From assembly GCF_900060185.1 (NCBI RefSeq), contig NZ_FIZY01000042.1:1-43275 (forward strand): 43,275 nt of DNA. The letters run 5' to 3'. Under the pieces are notes generated by a model that saw nothing but the letters and a program-made list of their open reading frames with translations, did not search any database and had not been told where the DNA came from. The DNA comes from Grimontia marina. Its GTDB lineage: Bacteria; Pseudomonadota; Gammaproteobacteria; Enterobacterales; Vibrionaceae. The position numbers were made by a program, and so were the translations under genes. Positions 1 through 8,622 of the stretch are shown piece by piece (within the stretch, counting starts at the first letter, position 1; each line of letters starts with the position of its first letter).

Positions 1-1
1 A

Positions 2-337
2 AAGAAAGACTCAGACCTATTCATTGCCATGCTGGAGAAGCTAAAGTGGCACTACCGCCGAGCCAAAAGTGTCACCTTGATACTGGATAACTACATCATC
101 CACAAAAGTAAAAAAACGAAGGCTTGGCTCAAGAAGAACCCAAAGTTCAGGCTGCTGTTCCAGCCCGTTTATTGCCCTTGGGTCAACGTCATAGAACGAT
201 TGTGGAATGCTCTCCATGAGACAATTACTCGGAATCACAGGTGTAAACATATGTGGCAATTGCTCAGGAAGGTGAAGCACTTTATGGATAACGTATCGCC
301 GTACCCGGGAGGTTGCCACGGCACGGCGAAAATGTAG
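2..337 (+). CDS. IS630-family transposase, C-terminal part (5' end outside window)
   Basis: The reading frame is open to the left edge of the window, so only about the last 111 residues are present. It carries the C-terminal half of an IS630/Tc1-type DDE transposase: the strand LILDNYIIHKS holds the second catalytic Asp followed by His, and PWVNVIERLWNALH holds the final acidic residue (E) in the typical P-x-x-N-x-I-E-x-x-W context. The gene ends at a TAG, and the right end of the element should lie within the next few tens of bases, next to the truncated gene on the other strand. The family call is confident; whether the element is intact cannot be judged here. Confidence 0.88.
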   Translation, partial: KKDSDLFIAMLEKLKWHYRRAKSVTLILDNYIIHKSKKTKAWLKKNPKFRLLFQPVYCPWVNVIERLWNALHETITRNHRCKHMWQLLRKVKHFMDNVSPYPGGCHGTAKM

Positions 338-348
338 CACTATTCGGA

Positions 349-693
349 TCAGTTATTTAGTTGACTTCCTTTTACCGAGTCAATTTCAGAGACCATTACC
401 CCTAAAGTTTTGTTGAACTTATCCTTTCGTAAAGCAACAAAATCTTTGTCTTCTGCGCAATGTGTAAACCATAAGCCTTTAACATATGCTTCAAATAGGG
501 GGCGTAACAAGGTACAAGCAGAACTGTACAATTTTCTTTCAACTAACAGAATGATGCTTCTATGGTGTTCAATTACGGTCGAATGAAAAAGAGAAGGAAA
601 GAACTTATCATCATCAACCGAGATCTCTAAACCTTCATGGCACTTATTAATATCCACCGATAATTGATAGGCCTTTTCTATATCAACACTCAT
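349..693 (-). pseudogene. DUF6988-like protein, probably truncated by the IS630 element
   Basis: The 114-residue product starts at an ATG with a good ribosome site (AGAGGAAA). The segment LLRPLFEAYVKGLWF, preceded by a conserved HH pair (IEHHRSIILLVE), resembles the alpha-helical DUF6988 family, whose members I recall as roughly 200 residues or more. Here the protein stops soon after that core, and the stop codon lies only 12 bases from the end of the transposase gene in the opposite strand. The likely reading is that insertion of the IS630 element removed the C-terminal half. The function of the family is unknown to me. Family assignment is by eye and moderate; truncation is inference. Confidence 0.5.
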
Positions 694-1016
694 ATTTTCC
701 TCTAGGCTTATAACAATTAATTAGATCCCAAAGTGGGGTAATTAAACACATCACTTTAGGATTTTTACGCATCCGCTGGACACTTGGACTCAGCATAAGC
801 GCATGTTTTAAAAAAGTATTATCATACGACGCATAATCACGAACGAGAAAACACGACAAGATGGCGTGTGTCTACAAAGCTCTGATTTTGTATTAGGAAA
901 TCTATCTAGATTTCTTGACGTAAGACTGACTGGTTTTGCATTTGCCAACAAGGAAAGGGGAAAAACCAACCAAATATCCCCTAACCTTCCCCTTGCAAAG
1001 GGAAGAATACAAAACC
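694..1016. other. 323-bp intergenic stretch with a small palindrome
   Basis: I see no convincing gene here; the short open frames overlap low-complexity CCCC/AACC-rich sequence. Bases 986-1005 form a 6-bp stem (CTTCCC/GGGAAG) around CTTGCAAA within a C-rich run, resembling palindromic intergenic spacers common in vibrios and located just downstream of the minus-strand gene that ends at 1017. It lacks a following T-tract, so it is not a classical terminator. Confidence 0.35.
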
Positions 1017-1457
1017 CTACCCAAACTCCCCCAACACCCACGCACACACGTCATTCGCGGTCAGCCTTTCCAGTTTAACCACTGAAAGGCAATGCTTTCT
1101 GGCATGAGTCAACAATGCTGGCAGATCAGAAACAATGGTTTCATTGCATGACATATAAAGACGCTTTTTGGTTTCGACAGCAACTTCAATCAACTTGAGA
1201 AGATCAGTTGTGTTTAAAAGATGGGCATCATCGACGGTGATAAATGGGTAATCGCGTTGTACGATTTGCTGCCATTCGGCATCAGTGATGGTAGTGTCGC
1301 CTCCGCAGTAGGCAAGCGTGGCTTTAGAGATATCAATGGCGAAATGCATATCACCATATTGTTCGACCAGAAACTTAGTTTTATCTGAGCGGTTGGGGCC
1401 AACGATGAAGCTAATATCGTGAAGTTCTAGCTGGTTTTGAACCTTATGCCAGAGCAT
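1017..1457 (-). CDS. Hypothetical protein with degenerate P-loop NTPase-like motifs
   Basis: This is a 146-residue protein I cannot assign to a named family. Near residue 20 it has GPNRSDKT, which resembles a Walker A loop (GxxxxGK[ST]) but has Asp in place of the second Gly. Near residue 72 FITVDDAHLL resembles a Walker B strand. The layout (strand, loop, helix, then VDDAHLL, then a strand ending in a Ser-Cys-Asn sensor-like segment) suggests a reduced AAA+/Hda-like fold. At 146 residues it would be only a core domain, and the altered Walker A makes ATP hydrolysis doubtful. No signal peptide or membrane segment is visible. It stands alone, divergent from the Dyp peroxidase gene. Confidence 0.5.
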   Translation of the reverse strand: MLWHKVQNQLELHDISFIVGPNRSDKTKFLVEQYGDMHFAIDISKATLAYCGGDTTITDAEWQQIVQRDYPFITVDDAHLLNTTDLLKLIEVAVETKKRLYMSCNETIVSDLPALLTHARKHCLSVVKLERLTANDVCAWVLGEFG

Positions 1458-1682
1458 GTTTTCCCTATATGCAACTGAATTAACTTAAAGAAAATTTATC
1501 TTAGTTGCGCTTGCCTAAGAAGTCTAATGATATGAATCTTTTATGTATGTAAAACGGGACATCAACAAGCTTGTTGTAGGATTGTGTCTGTTCTTACCTG
1601 ACGTCTCATTCCTACCCCACCTCGAACTTCTCTCCTGTTCTATTCTCACTGGGATTTCTCACTTCTACCAACAGGAAGATCT

Positions 1683-2624
1683 ATGAACGAGCTCGTGTCG
1701 CTGGCGCAGCCAGGTGTATTGTCTAATCCTACTACCCATGCTGAATTTCTGACTTTCACGCTTAAAGATCAGTGGCTCAATATTGACCAGATCAACGAGG
1801 CACTTTCCCAGCTACCGGGCATTGAAAAATCCATTCGACAGAAAGATTCCTCTGCCGGTTTGTCTGTCACTATGGGGTTTTCTGCCAACAGCTGGCCCAT
1901 TTTGTTTCCCGATATACCAAAGCCTGCTGAGCTCCATGACTTCCGAGAACTGGTGGACGGCCCTCGCCTTTTCCCTTCCACCTCGGGCGACATTTTTCTG
2001 ATGGTGAAATCAGAACGTAAGGATCTGAACTTTCAGGTCGCCAAATACGCAGCACGTGCCTTGGCGGATATAGCAGAACTGACTGAAGACATTCAAGGTT
2101 TCAAATATCTGGATAACCGCGACATGATCGACTTTGTCGACGGTACAGAAAATCCATTAGATAAGGAACGCGCAGAAGCTGTGTTGGTGAAGGAAGGCAA
2201 TGACAGCGAAATGGGAGGTAGCTATCTCACTGTGCAAAGGTATATCGACCGTCATCAGGATTGGGACGCTCTGCCTACCGAACAACAAGAAAAAGTGGTT
2301 GGTCGCACTAAGATGGATGATATTGAACTCAGTGATGATGAAAAGCCCGCTTGGGCACACAATGAGAAAAGTAAGGTGGAAGTGGGTGGCGAGGAAATCA
2401 AAATGTATCGCCAGAACCGCCCTTACGGCAATGCCATTGAACACGGTACCATGTTTGTTGGATTCGCGGCGTCTTCATCTGTAGTAGAAACGTCACTAAA
2501 GCAGATGATCACCGCCGATGAGAACGGCGATTACGACAAGCTGCTTGATTTTGTTGAAGCGAAAACAGGTACTAATTATTTCGTTCCGTCACAACGTTTT
2601 ATCGATGAGCGATTTGACGATTAA
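1683..2624 (+). CDS. yfeX: Dyp-type heme peroxidase (YfeX-like)
   Basis: The 313-residue product matches the YfeX class of dye-decolorizing peroxidases, cytoplasmic heme enzymes that use H2O2. The distal segment around residues 147-157 reads RDMIDFVDGTENP, with the catalytic Asp at about D153. In the usual GxxDG motif the first residue is Gly; here it is Asp (D150). The proximal heme ligand should be H226 (PAWAH) and the distal Arg R243 (MYRQNRPYG). There is no signal peptide, consistent with YfeX rather than the Tat-exported EfeB. The ATG is preceded by AGGAAG. The gene converges on osmC-like gene 2621-3082 with a 4-base overlap of stop codons and no terminator. Confidence 0.9.
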   Translation: MNELVSLAQPGVLSNPTTHAEFLTFTLKDQWLNIDQINEALSQLPGIEKSIRQKDSSAGLSVTMGFSANSWPILFPDIPKPAELHDFRELVDGPRLFPSTSGDIFLMVKSERKDLNFQVAKYAARALADIAELTEDIQGFKYLDNRDMIDFVDGTENPLDKERAEAVLVKEGNDSEMGGSYLTVQRYIDRHQDWDALPTEQQEKVVGRTKMDDIELSDDEKPAWAHNEKSKVEVGGEEIKMYRQNRPYGNAIEHGTMFVGFAASSSVVETSLKQMITADENGDYDKLLDFVEAKTGTNYFVPSQRFIDERFDD

Positions 2625-3082
2625 TCACTTTCAACTGTGATCTTGGTGATCACAGAGTTGGCGATAAAACAATGCTTGTGTGCCAGTTTGTGCATCTTTG
2701 ACAGCAGTTCGGATGTGGGTTGATTATTACCACTGAAAACAATCTTTGGTTTCAGTACAACATCCGTAACAGCTGTTCTGCCATTCTCTAACTCCCCCAA
2801 CGTACCGATAGCTTCATCGGTATAGCTATCGACCGTAAAACGCTGTTTCTCCGCTACGGATAGAAAGGTCATCATGTGACAACTGGAAATGGCAGCGATG
2901 AAAGCTTCTTCCGGATCAATGGCATCTTCCTTTGCCAGTTCAGGCATGACAAAGGGAGAAGGTGAAGCATCTACCTTTATCCCTCCATCAAATATCCATT
3001 CATGAACAAAGCTAGTCTGCTTTGTAATCTTATTCTTTGTATTTATACGCAACCATTTGATTAAAATTGTATGTTTTGACAC
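2621..3082 (-). CDS. OsmC/Ohr-family peroxiredoxin-like protein
   Basis: The 153-residue protein has the OsmC-family layout: an N-terminal strand segment (HEWIFDGG), the first redox Cys at C68 in AAISSCHMMTFL, and the second Cys at C138 in HKLAHKHCFIANSV. Proteins of this family reduce organic or fatty-acid hydroperoxides through this Cys pair. Length is typical (about 140-155). It is more like the general OsmC-like subgroup than Ohr, judging from HKHC and the SxCHM segment. The gene is convergent with a Dyp peroxidase, so two peroxide-consuming enzymes sit tail to tail. No regulatory site is obvious upstream. Confidence 0.85.
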   Translation of the reverse strand: MSKHTILIKWLRINTKNKITKQTSFVHEWIFDGGIKVDASPSPFVMPELAKEDAIDPEEAFIAAISSCHMMTFLSVAEKQRFTVDSYTDEAIGTLGELENGRTAVTDVVLKPKIVFSGNNQPTSELLSKMHKLAHKHCFIANSVITKITVESD

Positions 3083-3140
3083 CTAAATTTCTCACCTTTA
3101 ATACATTTTGCTGATATTTGTTCGGTATTTCCCAAATTTC

Positions 3141-3169
3141 TTGACACTCGAATCTAGAATTCATTCATA
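3141..3169 (+). promoter_or_regulatory. Probable sigma70 promoter of the chemoreceptor gene
   Basis: A consensus -35 (TTGACA, 3141-3146) is followed after 17 bases by TTCATA (3164-3169). The -10 is a weak match. It lies about 80 bases upstream of the chemoreceptor start codon at 3253, which has a strong AAGGAG ribosome site. Confidence 0.45.
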
Positions 3170-3252
3170 ACGAAATATTTAGCAACATTTTACTTGCAAC
3201 CACATTATTTCATTCCGAATTTTATTTAGAGGGTTAACAAGGAGTTCAAAGA

Positions 3253-5175
3253 ATGTCTCTTCAACGTAAATTCTTTGCTGCCATAGCTACCTTAGGCATT
3301 ATTGCCAGTGCTATTGCATTTGTACTGACCAATATTAACGAGACCAATCACATCAAAGAAAGTGTGTATGTCCAAAAGGAAAACCTCAGCCATGATTTAA
3401 TTGGCTTAATGGACACAACACATAGCCTGATCATGGAACGCGTTGGCGCTAGCATGGCGCTACTAAAGAGAGAAGGTCAGGAGTTGGGTCCTCCTCGCCT
3501 TGGTGAAAGCGTCACGGTCAACAGCAGAGAAGCTTTAAACCTCTATCTTGGTGGAAATCCGCAAGCTAATAACTTTGATCTTGTGGACAGGATAACCAGC
3601 ACCATGGGGGGAACCGCAACTCTTTTCGCTAAAGATGGTTCTGAATTTGTGCGAGTCGCTACCAATGTCAAAAAGAAAGGCAAACGCGCAACTGGTACGA
3701 TATTAACCCCCGGTGGCGCTGTCGATATGAAAATAAAAGCTGGGGAAGCCTTTTACGGAAAAATTGATATCCTCGGAGAACCTTACCTGACTGCTTATGA
3801 ACCGATTTTCGACCAACAAAACTCAGTGATCGGCATTTGGTATGTTGGGTATTCAGCAGATTTAGAGCAACTGGCTTCTACCATTGGTAAATCCAAGGTA
3901 CTGAATAACGGTTTTGTTGCACTCTTGGACAATCAAAAACGCGTCAGGATGCATTCGGATTCCGTTGATGCTGCAATGGTTGAACTGGCGCTGAATGTTA
4001 ACCCAGACTTATGGTCAGTTGCTCGATTTCCTTATGACAAATGGGGCTACGAAGTCGTGATCGCCTATCCTAATGAGGACGTTTCTGCATTAATCTTCCA
4101 ATCAGCGATAAAAGCGTTCGCCGTTGTCGTCTGTTTTGTGCTTGCATTCCTGCTGGTTAATTTTTTTGTAATGAAGCAAATTGTCGCCAAACCTCTTGAT
4201 ACCTTTATCGCGACCATTAAGGATATAGCGGAAGGTAAAGGTGACCTCACCAAACGGTTTAACTCTAATGCTTCAGATGAATTCGGTGTCATGGCAAGGC
4301 ACTTCGATAAAGTTCTCGAAAGAATTCAAAATACCATCAAAGAGGTGATAGCATCATCGAACAAACTCTCTTCAGAATCTGAGGTACTCGCCGGCATTGC
4401 TGTTCACTCATCAACAGCAATGAGTAAACAGAATCAAGAAGTCGATCGTGCTGAAGACTCAATTCTAAAGCTAACCAATTCCGCCCAATCAGTCACCGAC
4501 AGTGCAAATGCTGCCTCTGACGCTATCAACAAAGTGGATCAAGAAGTAGTGCGCGGTAACGCTGTGGTTCAAAACGTGATTTTGAGTTTGGAGAGCCAAG
4601 ACGAATCCATGGCTAAGTCTACCACTGTCGTGAATGAGCTAGCCAGAGCAACAGGCGATATCAGTGGCATTCTTGACGTGATTCTCCAGATTGCAGAACA
4701 GACAAATTTGTTAGCACTGAATGCAGCCATCGAGGCTGCGCGAGCAGGTGAGCAAGGTCGTGGCTTTGCGGTAGTCGCCGATGAAGTGAGATCACTTGCC
4801 AGCAGAACGCAGGATTCGACCGGAGAGATCCGAGTGATGATAGACCGGCTTCAAAACGGTACCCATGAGATGCTCTCGATAATGGAAAAGAACCGCGAAA
4901 TTTCTGTCTCTAATTTAGAGGAAGCCAAGTCTGCCGGTGAAGTTTTAGAGCACATTTTGTCAGCTGTAAAAATGCTGACAGAGGCAAATGTCTCCATCAA
5001 CAATGTCGCAAGCGACCAACATGTCGTGGCTGACGAAATTCACCACAACGTTTCTCAAATTGGCTCTATTAGTAAAGAAAATGCTAAGTATATTGAAGAA
5101 ACCCAAAAGGCCAGCGAATCCCTTCGAATACTCTCGACACAAATGAACGATCAGCTCTCAACCTATCGTGTGTAA
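3253..5175 (+). CDS. Methyl-accepting chemotaxis protein with periplasmic Cache-type domain
   Basis: This 640-residue receptor has a short cytoplasmic start, a first membrane segment (about 8-27), a large periplasmic region (about 30-280) of the Cache_3-Cache_2 type, a second membrane segment (about 283-305) and a HAMP domain (about 305-360). The methyl-accepting signalling domain covers about 390-640, with the hairpin tip [20 protein letters not shown] around 480-500. The receptor would signal through CheW/CheA to control swimming. The periplasmic segment [15 protein letters not shown] and [13 protein letters not shown] are typical of Cache domains binding small organic molecules, but the ligand cannot be read from sequence. 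No che genes are nearby; the gene is monocistronic and followed by two hairpins. Confidence 0.95.
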   Translation: MSLQRKFFAAIATLGIIASAIAFVLTNINETNHIKESVYVQKENLSHDLIGLMDTTHSLIMERVGASMALLKREGQELGPPRLGESVTVNSREALNLYLGGNPQANNFDLVDRITSTMGGTATLFAKDGSEFVRVATNVKKKGKRATGTILTPGGAVDMKIKAGEAFYGKIDILGEPYLTAYEPIFDQQNSVIGIWYVGYSADLEQLASTIGKSKVLNNGFVALLDNQKRVRMHSDSVDAAMVELALNVNPDLWSVARFPYDKWGYEVVIAYPNEDVSALIFQSAIKAFAVVVCFVLAFLLVNFFVMKQIVAKPLDTFIATIKDIAEGKGDLTKRFNSNASDEFGVMARHFDKVLERIQNTIKEVIASSNKLSSESEVLAGIAVHSSTAMSKQNQEVDRAEDSILKLTNSAQSVTDSANAASDAINKVDQEVVRGNAVVQNVILSLESQDESMAKSTTVVNELARATGDISGILDVILQIAEQTNLLALNAAIEAARAGEQGRGFAVVADEVRSLASRTQDSTGEIRVMIDRLQNGTHEMLSIMEKNREISVSNLEEAKSAGEVLEHILSAVKMLTEANVSINNVASDQHVVADEIHHNVSQIGSISKENAKYIEETQKASESLRILSTQMNDQLSTYRV

Positions 5176-5199
5176 AGTTAAATTTGCTCTATCAAGATA

Positions 5200-5246
5200 T
5201 ATACCCAAACGACCTGAAGATGCAGGATTCAGGTCGTTTGGGTATA
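5200..5246. repeat. 47-bp near-perfect palindrome, minimal form of the MITE at 15242
   Basis: Nineteen-base arms TATACCCAAACGACCTGAA (5200-5218) and their exact complement (5228-5246) flank a 9-base loop. The sequence matches both ends of the 266-bp element at 15242-15507, including the inner GATGCAGGATTCA beside the left arm, but has G in place of A in one arm and the matching C/T change in the other. It follows the chemoreceptor stop codon by 24 bases. Confidence 0.8.
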
Positions 5247-5279
5247 CAAACGCCCAGCCGTATTGCTGGGCGTTTGTAT
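5246..5279. terminator. Hairpin between chemoreceptor and ridA-like gene, probably bidirectional
   Basis: ACAAACGCCCAG (5246-5257) pairs with CTGGGCGTTTGT (5266-5277) around an 8-base loop. The T-rich tail is weak on both strands. It lies between two converging genes. Confidence 0.6.
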
Positions 5280-5300
5280 TTCAGGCGACAAGGCTCCAGC

Positions 5301-5663
5301 TTAACGGAACTCTTCGCCAGCAGCAGCTACAAACGCCATCTCAACTAGATAATCTGGGTCAGCCAGTTCCGCTTTCACACATGCTCGGCTTGGTGCTGTA
5401 CCTTCTTCAAACCAGTCATCCCAGACTTCATTTAATGCTTCGAGATTTGCAAAGTCAGTAATGTAGATAGTGACAGATAGAATTCGGGTTTTGTCTGAGC
5501 CCACTTTCGCCAACATTTCTTCTGCCTGTGCAAATATTTGTTGTGTCTGACCTTTGATATCTGCACTGAGGTCGCTTTCAGGCACTTCTACAAAGTTTGC
5601 AATGCCATTGAAAACGGTCACATCTGACCAACGTTTTGTAGGGTTAATTCGATGTATTTTCAT
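5301..5663 (-). CDS. RidA/YjgF/Rid-family enamine-imine deaminase-like protein
   Basis: The protein is about 120 residues when started at the ATG at 5661-5663 (MKIHRINPTKRWSDVTVFNG), which fits the family length; an upstream frame extension adds 11 residues with no homology. The pattern VSVTIYITDF...APSRACVKAELADPDYLVEMAFVA is typical, including the Arg of P-S-R-A that binds the substrate carboxylate. Rid proteins hydrolyse reactive enamine/imine intermediates from PLP enzymes, or belong to Rid2-7 subgroups with other roles; the subgroup is not resolved. The gene is divergent from yceI and separated from the chemoreceptor by hairpins. Confidence 0.85.
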   Translation of the reverse strand: MKIHRINPTKRWSDVTVFNGIANFVEVPESDLSADIKGQTQQIFAQAEEMLAKVGSDKTRILSVTIYITDFANLEALNEVWDDWFEEGTAPSRACVKAELADPDYLVEMAFVAAAGEEFR

Positions 5664-5923
5664 TAGGTTACTACCATATCTAGTTTGAAAACACATACTA
5701 GCATTTGATTGATATGTTCGTCATCTTGGTCAGGTTGAATTATCGTCACTTAAGTCGTCAGTCATTAGGATAAAAAATATCATTTCCATTGTTTTATTTC
5801 TGAATCACTTGAAACAGATAGGAATCAATCGAAAATTTAGAAAAGAAAAATCGAAATAAAAACTTTTACAAACTGTCTACTGTCAACAAAGATAAAAAGT
5901 CAATCAATAAAAAGGAATTAAAA

Positions 5924-6505
5924 ATGAAACGTATGTCGTCGGCAATACTGTTGGCTATGTCTTTATCGCCTTCCCTCGCTCTTGCCTCGAACGATTACGC
6001 TTTAGACAGTGAAGCTTCATCAATCAGTTTCGCTACCATCAAGAAGTCTTATGTTATAGAGCCTGCCAACCTAAGCGGTATTGAAGGCTCTGTTGACGCC
6101 TCCGGAAACTTCAGTGTTGCTGCACCACTCTCTTCGATTTCTACAGGTATTCCTATTCGTAATCAGCGTCTTAACGATCTCTTCTTTGACTCTAATAAAT
6201 TTCCTACGCTCAAAGTAGAAGGCCAGGTGTCCATGGAAGGTTTGGTTAAAAACAGCACTCAGCTTCAACAAGCAATTCCAGCAAAGGTCACTCTGTTTGG
6301 TAATACTAAGGAAGTCACTCTTAACATGAATATTGTTAAATCAGGTGACAATATATTCGCATTTACCACCAAACCAGTAATTATCAGTGGTGCGACTTTT
6401 GGTATACCCAAAGAAAACCTAGAAGCAGTTTCAGCGACAGTCGGAAATATTGACATTTCCAGCACTGTGCCTGTCAATGTCAGCCTAGTATTTAAAGAAA
6501 AATAA
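5924..6505 (+). CDS. YceI-family periplasmic protein
   Basis: The 193-residue product begins with a clear Sec signal peptide (MKRMSSAILLAMSLSPSLALA, cleaved near residue 21), followed by the YceI lipocalin-like barrel: YALDSEASSISFATIKKSYV, IRNQRLNDLFFDSNKFPTLK and VTLFGNTKEVTLNM. YceI proteins bind isoprenoid/quinone-like or amphiphilic ligands in a long cavity, but their physiological role is mostly unsettled. Here the usual F of the SxxFxxxH strand reads SISFATIKK. The start has an AAGGA site 9 bases upstream. It is monocistronic, ending at a shared terminator with the converging aminotransferase gene. Confidence 0.9.
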   Translation: MKRMSSAILLAMSLSPSLALASNDYALDSEASSISFATIKKSYVIEPANLSGIEGSVDASGNFSVAAPLSSISTGIPIRNQRLNDLFFDSNKFPTLKVEGQVSMEGLVKNSTQLQQAIPAKVTLFGNTKEVTLNMNIVKSGDNIFAFTTKPVIISGATFGIPKENLEAVSATVGNIDISSTVPVNVSLVFKEK

Positions 6506-6522
6506 AGAAATCCAATTAAAAA

Positions 6523-6554
6523 AATAAAGCCAGCAAACGCTGGCTTTATTTTTC
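6523..6554. terminator. Bidirectional terminator between yceI and aminotransferase genes
   Basis: AATAAAGCCAGC (6523-6534) pairs with GCTGGCTTTATT (6539-6550) around loop AAAC. An A-run on one side and a T-run on the other give a U-tract in both directions, serving both converging genes. Confidence 0.88.
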
Positions 6555-6571
6555 ATTAGAACAAAATCTAA

Positions 6572-7756
6572 TTATTTTGAAACAGCAATAAGCGCGTCGG
6601 CTAGGTAATCAATTCGAGTTTCGGTTAAGCCCGCCACGTTGATACGACTATCACCGACCGCATAGATACCGAAATCATCACGCAGCTTTGCCACTTGCTC
6701 TTGCGTCAAACCCAACATGGAGAACATGCCTTTGTGTTCTTTGATGAAATCAAAGCGGGTATCACCTGTGCGCTTCGCCAATGCAGCACTCAGACCGTCA
6801 CGCAGTGTAATGATTCGTCCGCGCATCTCATCCAACTCGTCTTTCCATTGCTTGGTCAGTTCATCGCTGGTGAGAATGGTTTCTACAATCGCGGCACCGT
6901 GATCTGGCGGCATGGTGTACGTTGCGCGCGCCAGTTGGAGAATACGCCCTTTTGCATTACCTGCTTCTTGTGCGTTTTTACCAATAACAATCGAGGCACC
7001 TGTGCGTTCACGGTACAAGCCGAAGTTTTTCGAGCAAGACGTTGCGATCAGCATTTCTTCTACTGAATCCGCCAGCAGGCGCAGGCCGTTTGCGTCTTCT
7101 TCTAAACCATCACCGAAACCTTGGTAAGCAATATCAACAAACGGCGTAAAGCCATTCTTCTGTGCCAGATCATTAATCGCCTGCCAGTGCTCAGGGCGAA
7201 TGTCTGCCCCCGTCGGGTTATGACAACAACCGTGCAGAAGCACCACATCATCAGGACCCGCTTTTGACAGTGCATCAATCATGGCATCGGCATCAACCTG
7301 TTTGGTCTCGGCGTTGAAGTAAGGATAAAACTTCACGGTCAGGCCAGCCGCTTCCATCACAGGTTTGTGGTTCACGTAGCTTGGGTTGCTGATCCATACC
7401 GTGGTGATAGGTTTTGCCAGATACATTAAATCTGCCAGCATACGCAGCGCACCGCTTGCACCAGGTGTTTGCACTGCTGCGCTGCGTGAATAGCCATCTG
7501 TGCCTTTGAGAAGAAGATCTGTCATCGCCTGGTTGTAGGCTTCACTGCCTGCCAGACCGACATAGCTTTTGGTGGTTTGAGATTCGGCCAGTTGTTGCTG
7601 TGCTGCTTTCACCGCCTTCATGATGGGGGTGTTGCCCTGGCTGTCTTTGTAAACGCCAATACCAAGGTCCATTTTTTCGGCGCGGTTGTCTTCGCGGAAA
7701 GCAACGGAGAGAGACAAAATTGGGTCTTGTAGCGCCGGAGATAGCAGATCTAACAT
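6572..7756 (-). CDS. Aromatic/aspartate amino acid aminotransferase (class I, PLP)
   Basis: This 394-residue protein is a fold-type I aminotransferase of the AspC/TyrB subgroup. Visible active-site residues are N180 (HNPTG), D208 and Y211 (VDIAYQG), the PLP Schiff-base K243 in SCSKNFGLYRER, and R251. It transfers amino groups between aspartate or aromatic amino acids and 2-oxoglutarate in the cytoplasm. Vibrio genomes usually annotate this lineage as aromatic amino acid aminotransferase (tyrB-like), but AspC activity is not excluded. The ATG has AAGGAAG upstream. The gene stands alone with its own terminator at 6523-6554. Confidence 0.9.
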   Translation of the reverse strand: MLDLLSPALQDPILSLSVAFREDNRAEKMDLGIGVYKDSQGNTPIMKAVKAAQQQLAESQTTKSYVGLAGSEAYNQAMTDLLLKGTDGYSRSAAVQTPGASGALRMLADLMYLAKPITTVWISNPSYVNHKPVMEAAGLTVKFYPYFNAETKQVDADAMIDALSKAGPDDVVLLHGCCHNPTGADIRPEHWQAINDLAQKNGFTPFVDIAYQGFGDGLEEDANGLRLLADSVEEMLIATSCSKNFGLYRERTGASIVIGKNAQEAGNAKGRILQLARATYTMPPDHGAAIVETILTSDELTKQWKDELDEMRGRIITLRDGLSAALAKRTGDTRFDFIKEHKGMFSMLGLTQEQVAKLRDDFGIYAVGDSRINVAGLTETRIDYLADALIAVSK

Positions 7757-7834
7757 TCGATAACTTCCTTATTTAACGGCCGTGCTGTTTGCTAATGAAG
7801 CTACATTACTAAAAGCTCAGCGCCGCGCAACTAA

Positions 7835-7869
7835 AAAAGCGCAACCCAATATCAATGGATTGCGCTTTT
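7835..7869 (-). terminator. Terminator of the retropepsin-like gene
   Basis: AAAAGCGCAACCCA (7835-7848) pairs with TGGATTGCGCTTTT (7856-7869), with one G-U pair. Read on the minus strand it ends in a run of six T, downstream of the gene that stops at 7897. Confidence 0.8.
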
Positions 7870-7896
7870 GACTGTAAATTCGTCAAGTGTGATTTA

Positions 7897-8427
7897 CTAC
7901 TCGAGAATTTCCGGCTTTGGCTGCACATATTTTCGACTGACATCAACGACCGCGACATCTTTTAAATATGTCCTTCCCAATAGCACAGGGAAATTCAGGT
8001 GGTGTCTGTCACGCAGCGTAAATTCTGTGGTTTCAGTGACATCCCCAATGGTGATTGGCATTTCGACCACGTAACGGCGATCATACCCTTCGGCGCTCGA
8101 CTGTATAATGCGTACGGTTCTGATGACAGGCAATTCCATCAAGTCGGTTTGCTTGTCGTCATGCGCCAACCGGAAACGTACCCACTCTTCTCCATCCCGC
8201 TCAATTTCTTCGATGTCGATAGCACTGATTGATGAAGTTGTTGCCCCTGTATCCACACGGGCTTTAGCGACAACGTTGATCTCGTCAACTCTGACCCACT
8301 CTTTCTCACCCATCACCAGTTTTCCGTCTGGCAGGTGTTCGTAGCTGTCTGGTGAACTGGCCGCAAAAGCGACTGAGATAGAACCCATAACGAGGAAGAT
8401 TAAGAAGGCAGCAATACGATGTTTCAT
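7897..8427 (-). CDS. Periplasmic retropepsin-like protein (RimK-associated Zn protease / RloA family)
   Basis: The 176-residue product has a Sec signal peptide (about 1-22, AFA|AS) and then a single aspartic-protease-like domain with the motif RVDTGATTSS (D59) and a second conserved segment FPVLLGRTYLKDVAVVDVS. This is the family often labelled 'ATP-dependent zinc protease' (DUF785), now seen as retropepsin-like proteins that would work as dimers, each giving one Asp. Some homologues sit beside ATP-grasp/transglutaminase genes; none is present here. The envelope location and DTGA motif are seen; proteolytic activity is inferred. Confidence 0.82.
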   Translation of the reverse strand: MKHRIAAFLIFLVMGSISVAFAASSPDSYEHLPDGKLVMGEKEWVRVDEINVVAKARVDTGATTSSISAIDIEEIERDGEEWVRFRLAHDDKQTDLMELPVIRTVRIIQSSAEGYDRRYVVEMPITIGDVTETTEFTLRDRHHLNFPVLLGRTYLKDVAVVDVSRKYVQPKPEILE

Positions 8428-8564
8428 TGCGATGTCCTTGTAGTTAAAGCAAATTCATAGAGATGGACAGTGCGGATTGTTGAAAGTTTCTTTGTTTATG
8501 GTGACGAAGCCAGAATACATGATGTTTCTGAACTTTGCCTGACCAAACTAGATGTTGAGTATAA

Positions 8565-8588
8565 CAACGCCGCATTGAAGCGGCGTTG
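8565..8588 (-). terminator. Hairpin downstream of nrdG
   Basis: CAACGCCGC (8565-8573) pairs with GCGGCGTTG (8580-8588). On the minus strand it follows the nrdG stop by about 35 bases; the T-tract (TTGTTAT) is short. The rest of 8428-8622 shows no gene. Confidence 0.55.
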
Positions 8589-8622
8589 GAAATGAGATTA
8601 GCAGTTTGCAACCGTACCTTTG

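Noticed and set aside
808-1078. Open frames on both strands in the spacer near 808-1078
   Set aside because: They consist of low-complexity repeats (PNLPLAKGRIQNPTQTPPTPTHT) and lack ribosome sites.
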